Part shown: positions 35,196 to 44,041 of the stretch, in pieces
Layout of the letters: every line of letters starts with the position of its first letter
How positions within the stretch are numbered: position 1 is the first letter of the stretch
Assembly: GCF_019355555.1 (NCBI RefSeq)
Contig: NZ_CP072141.1
Coordinates: forward strand, 1-64,000
Origin: Rhizobium sp. L51/94
GTDB lineage: Bacteria; Pseudomonadota; Alphaproteobacteria; Rhizobiales; Rhizobiaceae
Direction of reading: 5' to 3'
DNA length: 64,000 nt
The notes under the pieces: model-generated
What the model saw: the letters and a program-made list of their open reading frames with translations, nothing else
What the model was told of the DNA's origin: nothing
Database searches by the model: none
Program-made: the position numbers and the translations under genes

Positions 35196-37457
35196 TCATG
35201 GGGCAAGGGTGATCGTCGCTTCGTTCGCTGGTTTCAGTTTGTGATCCGCGTCGGGTTGCAGCATGTCGGTAATACGGTCGGCCGCCAATGCTCCGCTGAC
35301 GAAGAACCCCTGGCCGCTATCGCAGTGGATCGACCGCAGGAATTCCAGCTGATCTTCTGTTTCGATGCCCTCTGCCACCACTTTCATTCCGAGAGTGTGT
35401 CCAAGCTCGACGATGGCGTTGACGATTGCGGTATTCTGCAGCTTCTTGCCGAGCCCAGCGACAAACGACTGGTCGATTTTCAAAGTGTCGATGGGAAAAT
35501 CGCGGAGATGGGTCAGCGAGGCATAACCAGTGCCGAAGTCATCAAGCGACACGTGCACTCCGGCTTCGCGCAACTCGGTCAGCAGGCGCCCTACCAGCTT
35601 CGGGTCGTCCCCCCAGAAGACCGTCTCCGTCACCTCCACCTCGAAGCTTGACCGGGGAATTTTCATTCCGTCGATTTTTCTGATCAGGGAGCTCGCAAAA
35701 TCGGGATCCTGAAAACTGTATTCACAGGCGTTGAAGCTGATCGTGCCGGGATCGATCCCCATGGCCCGCCATCGGACGATGTCGCTGACGATGCCATCCA
35801 GTATGTGTCTGGTTATCGTCTTGGAACTGGTCGGATCCGCAAAGGCCGGCCAGAAATCCGAGGGCCCGCTGATCGTTCCGTCCTCATTCTCGATGCGAGC
35901 CAGCGCTTCGAAGCCATAGACGGACAGATCGTCGAGCCGGAATTTTGGCTGGTAGTAGGGTACAATGCGGTTTGCAGCAGCCGCGCTGCGCACCTTCTCC
36001 AGTGCCATGCGACGTGTGTCGAAGATCGTCGCGATTTCCGGGCCGAAGAAGCCGATGCTGCCACGGCCGGAGCGCTTGATCTTGTAGAGCGCCATATCCG
36101 CACATCTCAGCAATTGGTCCGGTGTGTTAGCGTCGTCCGGAAAGCAGGCAATACCGATCGACGCGGAGACGTGGATCGCTTCGCTCTGAAACCGGATCGG
36201 CGATTTCACCTGGGACATGACCTCTTCTGCAAGCGTACGCAGGTCGTCCGTCGCGATCGGTCGTTCCAGGACCAGCGCGAATTCGTCACCGCCGAGCCGG
36301 GCAACGAAAGAGCTCTCGCCAGCCACCAACTGCAGCCGCTTTGCGATCCTGGCAATGACCTCGTCTCCGGCCTGGTGACCGAGCGTGTCGTTGACTTCCT
36401 TGAAGCTGTCGAGATCGATCAGCAGAAGCCCGACTTTCTGGCTTTCATGCCGGGCCTTCGTCAGCCGCTCCGCCAGGTCTTTTTGAAACCAGTGCCGGTT
36501 TGCAAGACCGCTCAGGTGATCGACGTGGGCACTATGCCAGAGCGTGCGCTCTGCATCGTGCCGTTCGGTGATGTCCTGGAAGATGCCGATGATATGGGCG
36601 GGCACCCCGTTTTCCATCTCGACATCGCCGCTGCAGCGAATGCGGCGCTTGCGACCGCGTGCCGTTATGAAATTTGCCTCGACCGCAAAGGCACTGCCCA
36701 GCTTTACCGCCTCTTCGACTGCGTGCCTGACACGTGTGCGGTCCGGCTCGGGATAAAACTTGAGCCCGTCTTCGAGCGTCACCGTCTCGCCGTCCTCGAG
36801 TTCATGGAGAATACGGATCTGATCGGACCAGATGACGGCGTTCGTCGCTATATCGATGCGCCATGCGCCGATGGCAGCCATTCTCTCGACCTGCGTCAGC
36901 AGCGCTTCGCGGCGACTTGCCTCCCTGGATTGACGATGGGCTTCGGCGGTCGCCGCCTGGGACGTAACAAGATGACGGTGCGCCAGTAAGAGGCCTTCGA
37001 CAGCACGCCCCAGACGGACAAGCTGCTGGATTTGCTGTTCGCTCGGCTCCCTGGGGTCCTTGTCGATAACGCAGAGCGCCCCGAGACAAAGTTCGCCATC
37101 GAGCGAGAGAGGCACACCGGCGTAGAACCGGATATGATTGTCGCCCGTGACCAGCGGGTTGTCTTTGAAGCGAAGGTCCTTCGACGCGTCGTGAACGACA
37201 AGCGGCGCATTCTCTTTGATCGTGTAGTCGCAGAACGCGATGCTGCGGGACGTGCCATCGAAATCGATGCCACATTTAGCCTTGAACCACTGGCGGTCCT
37301 CCGCCATCAGCGATATCACCGAAGTCGCACAGCCGAAGATAGTCGCTGCGACTTCGACAATCGCGTCGAAAGCAGCGGTTGGTGCCGTCCCGATGATCTG
37401 CAGATCCTGAAGGGCCGCTATGCGCCTCGTTTCTTCCACTATGCTTCGCTGAACCAT
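35196..37457 (-). CDS. GAF-PAS-GGDEF-EAL cyclic-di-GMP protein
   Basis: A 753-residue soluble protein with a GAF domain (residues of about 20-160, including WFKAKCGID and the FYAGVPLS segment), a PAS/PAC domain (about 190-300), an intact GGDEF (ARLGGDEFALVL near 391) and an intact EAL (GFEALARIE near 517, DDFGTGYASLTHL near 650). It may sense a small ligand or redox state and set c-di-GMP. ATG at 37457 has GAGGAG upstream. Downstream on the same strand is the HD-GYP gene. Confidence 0.92.
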   Translation of the reverse strand: MVQRSIVEETRRIAALQDLQIIGTAPTAAFDAIVEVAATIFGCATSVISLMAEDRQWFKAKCGIDFDGTSRSIAFCDYTIKENAPLVVHDASKDLRFKDNPLVTGDNHIRFYAGVPLSLDGELCLGALCVIDKDPREPSEQQIQQLVRLGRAVEGLLLAHRHLVTSQAATAEAHRQSREASRREALLTQVERMAAIGAWRIDIATNAVIWSDQIRILHELEDGETVTLEDGLKFYPEPDRTRVRHAVEEAVKLGSAFAVEANFITARGRKRRIRCSGDVEMENGVPAHIIGIFQDITERHDAERTLWHSAHVDHLSGLANRHWFQKDLAERLTKARHESQKVGLLLIDLDSFKEVNDTLGHQAGDEVIARIAKRLQLVAGESSFVARLGGDEFALVLERPIATDDLRTLAEEVMSQVKSPIRFQSEAIHVSASIGIACFPDDANTPDQLLRCADMALYKIKRSGRGSIGFFGPEIATIFDTRRMALEKVRSAAAANRIVPYYQPKFRLDDLSVYGFEALARIENEDGTISGPSDFWPAFADPTSSKTITRHILDGIVSDIVRWRAMGIDPGTISFNACEYSFQDPDFASSLIRKIDGMKIPRSSFEVEVTETVFWGDDPKLVGRLLTELREAGVHVSLDDFGTGYASLTHLRDFPIDTLKIDQSFVAGLGKKLQNTAIVNAIVELGHTLGMKVVAEGIETEDQLEFLRSIHCDSGQGFFVSGALAADRITDMLQPDADHKLKPANEATITLAP

Positions 37458-38107
37458 CGCGACGCTCCTCATTCGATAGTCCTTCGGATCAATATTGGGG
37501 GTCTGGATGTATTTGCAGGCGCAGTAACGGCATCCCTGCCATCATATGCAGTATCTCTAAAAAATTCATTTCGAAGGCCCCTAAGTCAAAATAGGCATTT
37601 TCGATGTATTTTGACAGGGATTTTGAAGACGAACGCGACCTTCGTCCCTACAGATATTTCCTGTGTGGCTAATGACCGGTTTCTTTTGGAGCTTAGTTGA
37701 TGATTGTCGCGAGACTGAGTTGGCAGGGGCACTCTAGAAACTGTCTTTGGAAAATCCAAAATTTAATAATTAAAACAACATTCGTTTGCTTGAAATTGAG
37801 TTCCACATCGGGGTCGGAAATTCATTTGAATTTGCACTGCTAACGCGGCACGAAAATAAAATACCGCAGTCTGGCAACCCAAAAATCTCCAACGTATTTC
37901 CCGCAGACTTGCATGAGAAGAATTTAACCTTCTTTCGCGGCGGGTCAAAAACCTGGCATCCGGCTTTACTGGCGAACCAACACTGTTTCTGTCCAAAAGA
38001 TCACAAGCCCAGGCCCTGCCGGCGTGGGCCGACACACCGATCACGCCTGATCCGATTGCCATTTCCCGGCGTACCGCAACCCAAGAAATTGAGTAAGGAA
38101 ATCTGTC
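37458..38107. other. 650-base gene-free gap
   Basis: A relatively AT-rich stretch for this window. It carries the promoter side of the GGDEF-EAL gene on the left and of the photolyase-like gene on the right, and one inverted repeat at 37585-37615. Frames here have no family motifs. No gene or RNA was recognised. Confidence 0.5.
37585..37615. repeat. Inverted repeat in the 37.5-38.1 kb gap
   Basis: GTCAAAATA and TATTTTGAC form a perfect 9-bp inverted repeat with a 13-base spacer. It is 128 bases upstream of the GGDEF-EAL gene and could be an operator or a transcript hairpin. No regulator gene is adjacent. Confidence 0.4.
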
Positions 38108-39316
38108 TTGGCCGCCGCTGAAGCATCGATCAATGAGCTGTCGTTTCCGCTGACGCGCACTGCCGCGTTGCAGCGCCTGCGCGAATTTGTACCCGATGCC
38201 GGCGCAAGCTATGCCCGCCTGAGAAATTTCGACCACGGGCCAGGTGGCCACGTGAATGTCTCACGCCTGTCAGCCGCGCTTCGGCGACGCCTGATCGGCG
38301 AGGACGAGGTCGTCCGCGCCGTCTTGGCAATGCATGGACCCACAACATCAGAAAAGTTTATCAGCGAGGTCTTCTGGCGAACCTACTGGAAAGGATGGCT
38401 GGAACAGCGGCCGACCGTCTGGACCGGTTACCTGCAATCGCTGGACCGGGCGCGCGAGCACCTCGATGCCGATACGGCTCGGGCGCGGCGCTTCGCAGAT
38501 GCCTGCGCTGGCCACACTGGAATAGACTGTTTCGACGCCTGGGCAGCAGAGCTGGATGCCACCGGCTATCTCCACAACTGGGCGCGGATGCAGTTCGCAT
38601 CGATCTGGGTCTTTACCCTCGGCCTGCCATGGGAACTCGGAGCAGCCTTCATGCTGGACCGCCTGATTGATGCAGATCCGGCATCGAATACCCTGTCGTG
38701 GCGTTGGGTGGCGGGACTTCATACCGCAGGAAAAGCCTATCTGGCCGATGCCGAAAGGATCCGCACAATGACCAGCGGCCGGTTCGCGCCCCGCAGGCTC
38801 GCCCAACACGCCAGCATAACTGCCGACACCGTCTCGGTTCCGCCCGCCTCGCAGCCCAGAATTTCGCAAACGCCCGACAACACCTCACCTACCCTGCTGC
38901 TGGTCACCATCGAGGATCTGTCGCTCGAAACCTTGCCGGCCTTCGACACCCTCAACGTCAAAGCCATCGCCTTTCTGTCGGAGGACGACGCTGCCGATCG
39001 CACGTCGCTGGAAGATGCCTTCGCGCGCCTTGGGTTGCGCTGGCCCGACGCGGTCGTGCTGGGAGCACTCGGTCCCACTGCGTTTCACGACGCGAAAGCA
39101 TCGGGATGCCGCCAGGTTGCGACCGGGTTTGCGCCCGTCGGCCCGACAGCGGATCGGTTGCAACGTCTTCAGAGGCAAGCCCTCGACGAAGGGCTTTCGT
39201 TTGCCGAAAATCTCCGCCCCTGGGATCGTCGCGCCTGGCCGCATTGTCGCAAGGGCTTCTTCGGGTTGAAAGAAAGGATCCCCGAACTCCTCAAAGCCGC
39301 AGGCCACCAAGCATGA
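38108..39316 (+). CDS. Photolyase/cryptochrome FAD-domain protein, possibly permuted
   Basis: A 402-residue protein. Residues of about 45-245 match the helical FAD-binding domain of DNA photolyases and cryptochromes: ISEVFWRTYWKGWLEQ, GIDCFDAWAAELDATGYLHN-WARMQ, and LGAAFMLDRLIDADPASNTL followed by SWRWVAG. The usual N-terminal alpha/beta domain that binds the antenna chromophore is absent. Instead a C-terminal part (about 260-400) begins with TLLLVTIEDLSLE and ends with WPHCRKGFFGLKERIP, which looks like an alpha/beta domain placed after the FAD domain. Start is a TTG with TAAGGAAAT upstream. DNA repair or light sensing is plausible but unproven. It precedes the ABC1-kinase gene by 46 bases. 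Confidence 0.75.
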   Translation: MAAAEASINELSFPLTRTAALQRLREFVPDAGASYARLRNFDHGPGGHVNVSRLSAALRRRLIGEDEVVRAVLAMHGPTTSEKFISEVFWRTYWKGWLEQRPTVWTGYLQSLDRAREHLDADTARARRFADACAGHTGIDCFDAWAAELDATGYLHNWARMQFASIWVFTLGLPWELGAAFMLDRLIDADPASNTLSWRWVAGLHTAGKAYLADAERIRTMTSGRFAPRRLAQHASITADTVSVPPASQPRISQTPDNTSPTLLLVTIEDLSLETLPAFDTLNVKAIAFLSEDDAADRTSLEDAFARLGLRWPDAVVLGALGPTAFHDAKASGCRQVATGFAPVGPTADRLQRLQRQALDEGLSFAENLRPWDRRAWPHCRKGFFGLKERIPELLKAAGHQA

Positions 39317-39362
39317 CGCGGCAGCGTAGCGTCACAGTGCTCAGTTTACGGAGACATTTCCG

Positions 39363-40676
39363 ATGAAAGACCGTTTTCGCCCCGTGCCCCAGAGCCGTCT
39401 TGGCCGTCTGGCGGCCCTTGGCCAGATCGCCGGCGGCGTTGCCACGGGGATGCTGGGCGAAGGCTTGCGCCGTCTGGCAGACGGCGAGCGACCGCATCTG
39501 AGCGACCTGCTTTTAACCCCCTCAAACGCCTTGAAGGTTACCGAGCAGCTGTCGCGCATGCGCGGTGCAGCGATGAAGCTCGTCCAGATGTTGTCGCTCG
39601 ATGCGGGAGACATGCTGCCCCCGGAATTGACCGCAATCCTCGCCCAGCTGCGCAACGACGCCCACTTCATGCCCACATACCAATTGGAACGCGCACTCTC
39701 GGCGGCATGGGGACCGGGCTGGCGACGACACTTCGCGGAGTTCGACACGCGGCCTATCGCAGCCGCCTCCATCGGCCAGGTCCACCGCGCCCGCCTCGTC
39801 TCCGGACGCGAACTGGCGATCAAGGTCCAGTATCCCGGCATCGCAAAAAGCATCGACGGCGACATCGACAATGTCGCCACCCTCTTGCGGATCTCGGGCC
39901 TCGTGCCCGCCGGTCTCGACATCGCGCCTCTGCTTGCCGAAGCCAGGCGCCAATTGCACGAGGAGGCAGATTACCTGCGCGAAGCGGCACAGATGCGCCG
40001 CTATGGCGAACATCTCAAGGGGGACGGTAGATTTGCGCTGCCCGAGCCTTTCGAGGAGCTTCTGAGACCCAACGTCCTGCCAATGGATTTCGTGGCCGGG
40101 GTCCCGATAGAAAGCCTGGCAAATGCCTCCCAGATGCAGCGAAACGCCGGCAGCGAAGCGCTGTTTGACCTCCTGCTGCAGGAACTGTTCTCGTTCGGGC
40201 TCATGCAGACCGACCCGAACTTCGCCAACTATCGCTGGCAGCCCGATAGCGATCGGATTGTCCTCCTCGATTTCGGCGCCACGCGCGTCGTCGAGCCGGA
40301 AACCGCCGAGGGCTACCGCGATCTGCTGCGCGCAGGCATCGCTGGCGACGCGGACCGTGTCCGCAATGCGCTGGTGGCGATGGGGTTCGTGTCGGAGGCG
40401 CAGATAGCCCGTCACCGCGTGGCGATCGATGCGATGATCGGCATCGGCTTGGAGCACGCGCATACGAGCAAGGATGGCCTTTTCGATTTCGCCGATCGGC
40501 AGTTTGTCACCGCCATAAGGGAGCTGGCCGCACCGGTGGTTGCCGATCGAGCCAGCTGGCGCCTGCCGCCGCCCGACAAGCTCTTCCTGCAGCGCAAGAT
40601 CAGCGGGATGGTTCTGCTGTTCACCCGGCTGCAGGCGCGCCTGCCGCTCTTGGAAAAACTCGCTGCCTATACCTGA
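39363..40676 (+). CDS. ABC1/UbiB-family (AarF) atypical kinase
   Basis: A 437-residue member of the ABC1/ADCK/UbiB family. MKLVQMLSLD near residue 70 occupies the KxGQ position, with valine for glycine. The alanine-rich nucleotide loop is AAASIGQVHRA near residue 135, the ATP lysine is in LAIKVQYPG near 155, and the metal motif is LLDFGATR near 303. UbiB proteins support ubiquinone synthesis and lipid homeostasis. This is a short soluble-type member without C-terminal membrane helices. It follows the photolyase-like gene on the same strand, so they likely form an operon. Confidence 0.88.
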   Translation: MKDRFRPVPQSRLGRLAALGQIAGGVATGMLGEGLRRLADGERPHLSDLLLTPSNALKVTEQLSRMRGAAMKLVQMLSLDAGDMLPPELTAILAQLRNDAHFMPTYQLERALSAAWGPGWRRHFAEFDTRPIAAASIGQVHRARLVSGRELAIKVQYPGIAKSIDGDIDNVATLLRISGLVPAGLDIAPLLAEARRQLHEEADYLREAAQMRRYGEHLKGDGRFALPEPFEELLRPNVLPMDFVAGVPIESLANASQMQRNAGSEALFDLLLQELFSFGLMQTDPNFANYRWQPDSDRIVLLDFGATRVVEPETAEGYRDLLRAGIAGDADRVRNALVAMGFVSEAQIARHRVAIDAMIGIGLEHAHTSKDGLFDFADRQFVTAIRELAAPVVADRASWRLPPPDKLFLQRKISGMVLLFTRLQARLPLLEKLAAYT

Positions 40677-40729
40677 TCGAAAGCTTCGCTCACGCGCTAC
40701 CGCGCACCTATCCGCGCTCCATCCCCTTG

Positions 40730-40778
40730 CTTCATCAATCAATATACATTATACTTAAATGTATATTGATTGATGAAG
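40730..40778. promoter_or_regulatory. Perfect 21-bp inverted repeat, BigR-type operator
   Basis: Two perfect 21-bp arms, 40730-40750 and 40758-40778, flank the 7-base centre ATACTTA. The inner core is AATATACATT and AATGTATATT. The right arm includes GAAG of the GAAGGA ribosome binding site for the gene at 40788. BigR represses its operon by binding an AT-rich palindrome overlapping the promoter, so this is its likely operator. As RNA the arms would form a strong hairpin that hides part of the ribosome binding site. Confidence 0.8.
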
Positions 40779-40787
40779 GATGCCACT

Positions 40788-42083
40788 ATGGCAATGACAA
40801 GGGTTACCGACAAGCTTTCAGTGATGCCGCAACCTGACTTGGGGGACTTCAAGCTCTTCGCGGATCAGGGATTTACGACGCTGGTCAATGCCCGGCCGGA
40901 TGGGGAGGAACCATCGCAACCGGGAACGGACGCCGAAGAAGATGCCGCGCAGCGTGCGCATCTGAAATACGCATTCGTGCCCGTTACCGTCGCGACGATC
41001 ACGGAAGCCGATGTTCGGGCATTTCAGCGGGTCATGGATCAATCGCCTGGCCCTGTCGTCGCCCATTGCAAATCGGGCACCCGCGCATTGCTGCTGTACG
41101 TCATCGGTGAGGCCCTGGACGGGCGGATGGCAGTTGCAGATGTCACCGCGTTCGGACAGACGCATGGCATCGACACGTCGGCGGCAGCCATATGGCTGAC
41201 CACGCATATGGCGCGGCGTCCCGTGGTCAACGGCTTCTTCGACGAGCGCACCTCCAGCATACAGTATGTGCTGTCGGACCCTGAGACGGGCAAGTGCGCC
41301 ATTATCGATCCGGTGCGCGATTTCGACGAAAAGGCCGGTTCGACGGGAACGGCAAATGCCGACATCATTCTCGATTATGTCAGGCAGAACCGACTTGAGG
41401 TGGAGTGGATCCTCGACACCCATCCCCACGCCGATCACTTTTCCGCAGCTCAATACCTAAAGGAACAGACCGGCGCTCCGACCGCCATCGGCGAAAAGGT
41501 CGTCGACGTTCAAAAGCTCTGGAAATCGATCTACAACTGGCCGGCTCTGGCGACCGACGGCTCCCAGTGGGACAGGCTTTTCGCGCACGGAGAAACATTC
41601 CGCGTCGGCTCGATTGACGCAAGGGTCATGCTCTCTCCCGGCCATACCCTTGCATCGGTTACGTACGTGATCGGCGACGCTGCCTTCGTGCACGACACAT
41701 TGTTCATGCCCGACAGCGGCACGGCACGGACCGACTTTCCGGGCGGCGACCCGCATATGCTGTGGCGCTCGATCGGCGAAATTCTGGCGCTTCCCGACGA
41801 GACCCGGATTTTCACAGGCCACGACTACCAGCCGAACGGCCGCGCGCCCCGCTGGGAAAGCACTGTAGGTGAGCAGAAGCGAGCCAATTTCCACATTGCC
41901 GGCGTATCGGAGGAGGCGTTCGTCAAACTGCGCAGGGAACGCGATGCGACACTTCCCATGCCCAAGCTGATCCTGCACGCCCTGCAGGTCAACATTGTCG
42001 GCGGAAGGTTGCCGGAGCCGGAGGCGAACGGCAGGCGCTACCTCAAATTTCCGCTGGACGCTCTCGAAAGGACGATAGCCTGA
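40788..42083 (+). CDS. blh: DUF442-ETHE1 fusion (Blh-type persulfide dioxygenase)
   Basis: A 431-residue two-domain protein. Residues of about 1-115 form the DUF442 rhodanese/phosphatase-like domain with HCKSGTRA near 93. Residues of about 125-430 are an ETHE1-type metallo-beta-lactamase domain with THPHADH near 211, later metal ligands in LSPGHTLASV and FTGHDY. In Xylella and Agrobacterium this fusion works with BigR to oxidise persulfide and detoxify hydrogen sulfide. The ATG at 40788 follows GAAGGA; two upstream in-frame starts lie within the inverted repeat. First gene of the five-gene operon. Confidence 0.9.
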   Translation: MAMTRVTDKLSVMPQPDLGDFKLFADQGFTTLVNARPDGEEPSQPGTDAEEDAAQRAHLKYAFVPVTVATITEADVRAFQRVMDQSPGPVVAHCKSGTRALLLYVIGEALDGRMAVADVTAFGQTHGIDTSAAAIWLTTHMARRPVVNGFFDERTSSIQYVLSDPETGKCAIIDPVRDFDEKAGSTGTANADIILDYVRQNRLEVEWILDTHPHADHFSAAQYLKEQTGAPTAIGEKVVDVQKLWKSIYNWPALATDGSQWDRLFAHGETFRVGSIDARVMLSPGHTLASVTYVIGDAAFVHDTLFMPDSGTARTDFPGGDPHMLWRSIGEILALPDETRIFTGHDYQPNGRAPRWESTVGEQKRANFHIAGVSEEAFVKLRRERDATLPMPKLILHALQVNIVGGRLPEPEANGRRYLKFPLDALERTIA

Positions 42084-42427
42084 TGACCGTGGATCCAGGC
42101 AAATCAGCAGCACCGGCAATGACGCCGCAGGATATGGCAGCCCGCGCAGCCACAGTCGCAGGCCTTATGAAGGCGCTCGCGCACCCCGCAAGGCTGATGA
42201 TCGTCTGCACCCTGGTGGAAGGCGAGCGCTCGGTCGGCGAACTCGAGGTGATGCTCGATCTCCATCAGCCGCATCTCTCCCAGCAGCTGACTGTGCTGCG
42301 TGAGGCCGAAATCGTGGCGACCCGCCGCGAGGGGAAGCAGGTTTTCTACAGCCTGACAGAGGAAAAGGCCGCCCAGCTCGTGGGCGCTCTCTACGAGATA
42401 TTCTGCAAGCCGGAGGCCGGGCAATGA
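42083..42427 (+). CDS. bigR: BigR, ArsR-family sulfide-responsive repressor
   Basis: A 114-residue winged-helix repressor of the ArsR family. The two thiol-switch cysteines sit at Cys42 (MIVCTL) and Cys108 (EIFCKP), the same positions as in characterised BigR, where a disulfide or polysulfide link releases DNA. The helix-turn-helix includes LDLHQPHLSQQLTVLREAEI. Its start overlaps the blh stop by one base and its end overlaps the next gene, so all are co-translated. It should repress this operon through the palindrome at 40730-40778. Confidence 0.93.
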   Translation: MTVDPGKSAAPAMTPQDMAARAATVAGLMKALAHPARLMIVCTLVEGERSVGELEVMLDLHQPHLSQQLTVLREAEIVATRREGKQVFYSLTEEKAAQLVGALYEIFCKPEAGQ

Positions 42428-42834
42428 CAGTCTACCTTCCGTCGCTTATCGGAGGCATGCTCATAGGCCTGTCCTCCGTCACGCTGCTGCTGCTCAATGG
42501 CCGCATCGCCGGCATCAGCGGAATTGTCGGTCGCCTTGTCCAAGGAACGGGCATCGCCACGAACATCGCTTTCGTAGTCGGCCTTTTCCTCGGCCCTGTC
42601 GTCTACCTCACTCTCGCCGACAGGTGGCCGGCTGTCGAGATTTCAGCCGGATGGCCGCTTCTGATCGTCGCCGGCCTCCTCGTTGGTTTCGGATCGCGGA
42701 TGGGGTCCGGCTGCACCAGTGGCCATGGCGTTCTCGGTCTCGCGCGTCTCTCGCCCCGCTCGATGGTTGCCGTCGCCACATTCCTGGTGGCCGGTGTCAT
42801 CGCGACGACGGTGCTTCGAGGGTTCGGACAATGA
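42424..42834 (+). CDS. YeeE/YedE-type permease half, BigR operon
   Basis: A 136-residue membrane protein with four hydrophobic segments. The motif GFGSRMGSGCTSGHGVLGLARLSPRS near residues 85-110 (key part GCTSGHGVLG) is the sulfur-transport signature of the YeeE/YedE family, whose cysteine takes part in thiosulfate passage. It pairs with the next small permease, overlapping it by four bases, as in other BigR operons. Confidence 0.88.
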   Translation: MTVYLPSLIGGMLIGLSSVTLLLLNGRIAGISGIVGRLVQGTGIATNIAFVVGLFLGPVVYLTLADRWPAVEISAGWPLLIVAGLLVGFGSRMGSGCTSGHGVLGLARLSPRSMVAVATFLVAGVIATTVLRGFGQ

Positions 42835-43262
42835 ACAGCCCCCTCCTCCGTATCCTCGCGTCTCTGGCGTCAGGCATCGTTTTCGGTTCCGGCCTCGCCC
42901 TTTCAGGCATGCTGAACCCGGCGCGCGTGCAGGGGTTCCTCGATGTCTTCGGCGCCTGGGACCCCAGCCTTGCCTTCGTTCTCGGCGGCGCCGTCCTCGT
43001 CGCGTTTATCGGCGTGCGCATCATGAAGCGCATGAAACGCCCCGTGCTCGACGACAGCTTCCACCTGCCATCCAGCACAGCGATCGACGCGCCGCTGATT
43101 GCCGGTTCTGCGCTGTTCGGCATCGGCTGGGGGATCGGCGGCTTTTGTCCCGGCCCGGCGCTTGCCTCGCTGACGGTCGGCTTCTCCGGGTCTTTTGTCT
43201 TTGTGATCGCCATGCTCGTCGGCATGGCGTTGCACGACCGGGTGTGGAGCAAACCGGCGTGA
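42831..43262 (+). CDS. Second YeeE/YedE-like permease half (DUF6691 type)
   Basis: A 143-residue membrane protein with about four helices. It has the family pattern GSGLALSGMLNPARVQGFLD near residue 18 and IGWGIGGFCPGPALASL near residue 103, with one conserved cysteine in GFCPG. Together with the preceding protein it would build a full YeeE-like sulfur transporter. Its ATG overlaps the previous stop and its stop overlaps the next gene's GTG. Confidence 0.88.
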   Translation: MNSPLLRILASLASGIVFGSGLALSGMLNPARVQGFLDVFGAWDPSLAFVLGGAVLVAFIGVRIMKRMKRPVLDDSFHLPSSTAIDAPLIAGSALFGIGWGIGGFCPGPALASLTVGFSGSFVFVIAMLVGMALHDRVWSKPA

Positions 43263-44041
43263 CCTATTCGATCGTTTCCGCGGTCGGTTCGGGCAGCCTC
43301 GTCGGCTTCATGCTCGGGCTGCTTGGCGGAGGCGGGTCGATCCTCGCCACGCCGCTGCTTCTTTATGTCGTTGGCGTTGCCGAGCCGCATGTCGCCATCG
43401 GGACCGGAGCGCTGGCTGTTTCGGTCAATGCCTTCGCAAACTTCGGTATACACGCTGCCAGGCGCCATGTCTGGTGGCGCTGCGCCATCGTCTTCTCAGC
43501 TCTGGGCATGGTGGGCGCCCTCGCCGGATCGACGCTCGGCAAGTCCATGGACGGGGACAGACTGATGCTGCTTTTTGGCGGCGTCATGGTGGTGATCGGT
43601 GCACTGATGCTCCGGCCCAGGAAGCTGAACACGGAGACGCCGCGACCTGTCGATGCCAGGATGTGCCTGATGACGGCAGGCGTGGCCTTGGTCTCGGGAC
43701 TGGCGTCCGGCTTCTTCGGGATCGGCGGTGGTTTCCTGATCGTTCCCGGGCTTATGCTCGCCACAGGCATGCCGATGATCAATGCGGTCGGATCATCGCT
43801 TCTGTCGGTAGGCGCCTTCGGACTGGCGACAGCCATCAACTACGCGGCATCCGGCTTGGTCGACTGGAGGCTTGCATCCGAATTTGTCGGCGGCGGAATA
43901 ATCGGCGGCGTCTTCGGCATGCTGCTATCGACGCGGCTAAGCGTTTACAAAAGCCTGCTCAACCGTATGTTCGCTCTGCTGATCTTCGTCGTCGCCGGGT
44001 ACGTGCTGTATCGGAGCATGCCGGGGCTGACGAGCCGATAG
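43259..44041 (+). CDS. TauE/SafE-family sulfite exporter
   Basis: A 260-residue membrane protein with about eight helices in two homologous halves, each opening with a glycine-rich signature (GFMLGLLGGGGSILATPLLL and GLASGFFGIGGGFLIVPGLM). The start is a GTG at 43259 overlapping the previous stop. In BigR operons this protein exports sulfite made when persulfide is oxidised. It is the last clear member of the operon. Confidence 0.9.
   Translation: MTYSIVSAVGSGSLVGFMLGLLGGGGSILATPLLLYVVGVAEPHVAIGTGALAVSVNAFANFGIHAARRHVWWRCAIVFSALGMVGALAGSTLGKSMDGDRLMLLFGGVMVVIGALMLRPRKLNTETPRPVDARMCLMTAGVALVSGLASGFFGIGGGFLIVPGLMLATGMPMINAVGSSLLSVGAFGLATAINYAASGLVDWRLASEFVGGGIIGGVFGMLLSTRLSVYKSLLNRMFALLIFVVAGYVLYRSMPGLTSR

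Noticed and set aside
37763..38251. 162-codon minus-strand frame in the gap before the photolyase-like gene
   Set aside because: No ribosome binding site or family similarity, and it overlaps the supported start of the photolyase-like gene.
41660..41672. TACGTACGTG inside blh as a further LacI element
   Set aside because: It lies inside a coding region far from a promoter and lacks the flanking bases shared by the other three sites.
42683..43258. Long N-terminal extension of TauE through the two YeeE genes
   Set aside because: The extension is the wrong frame of two well-supported permease genes; the GTG at 43259 overlaps the previous stop as in a coupled operon.
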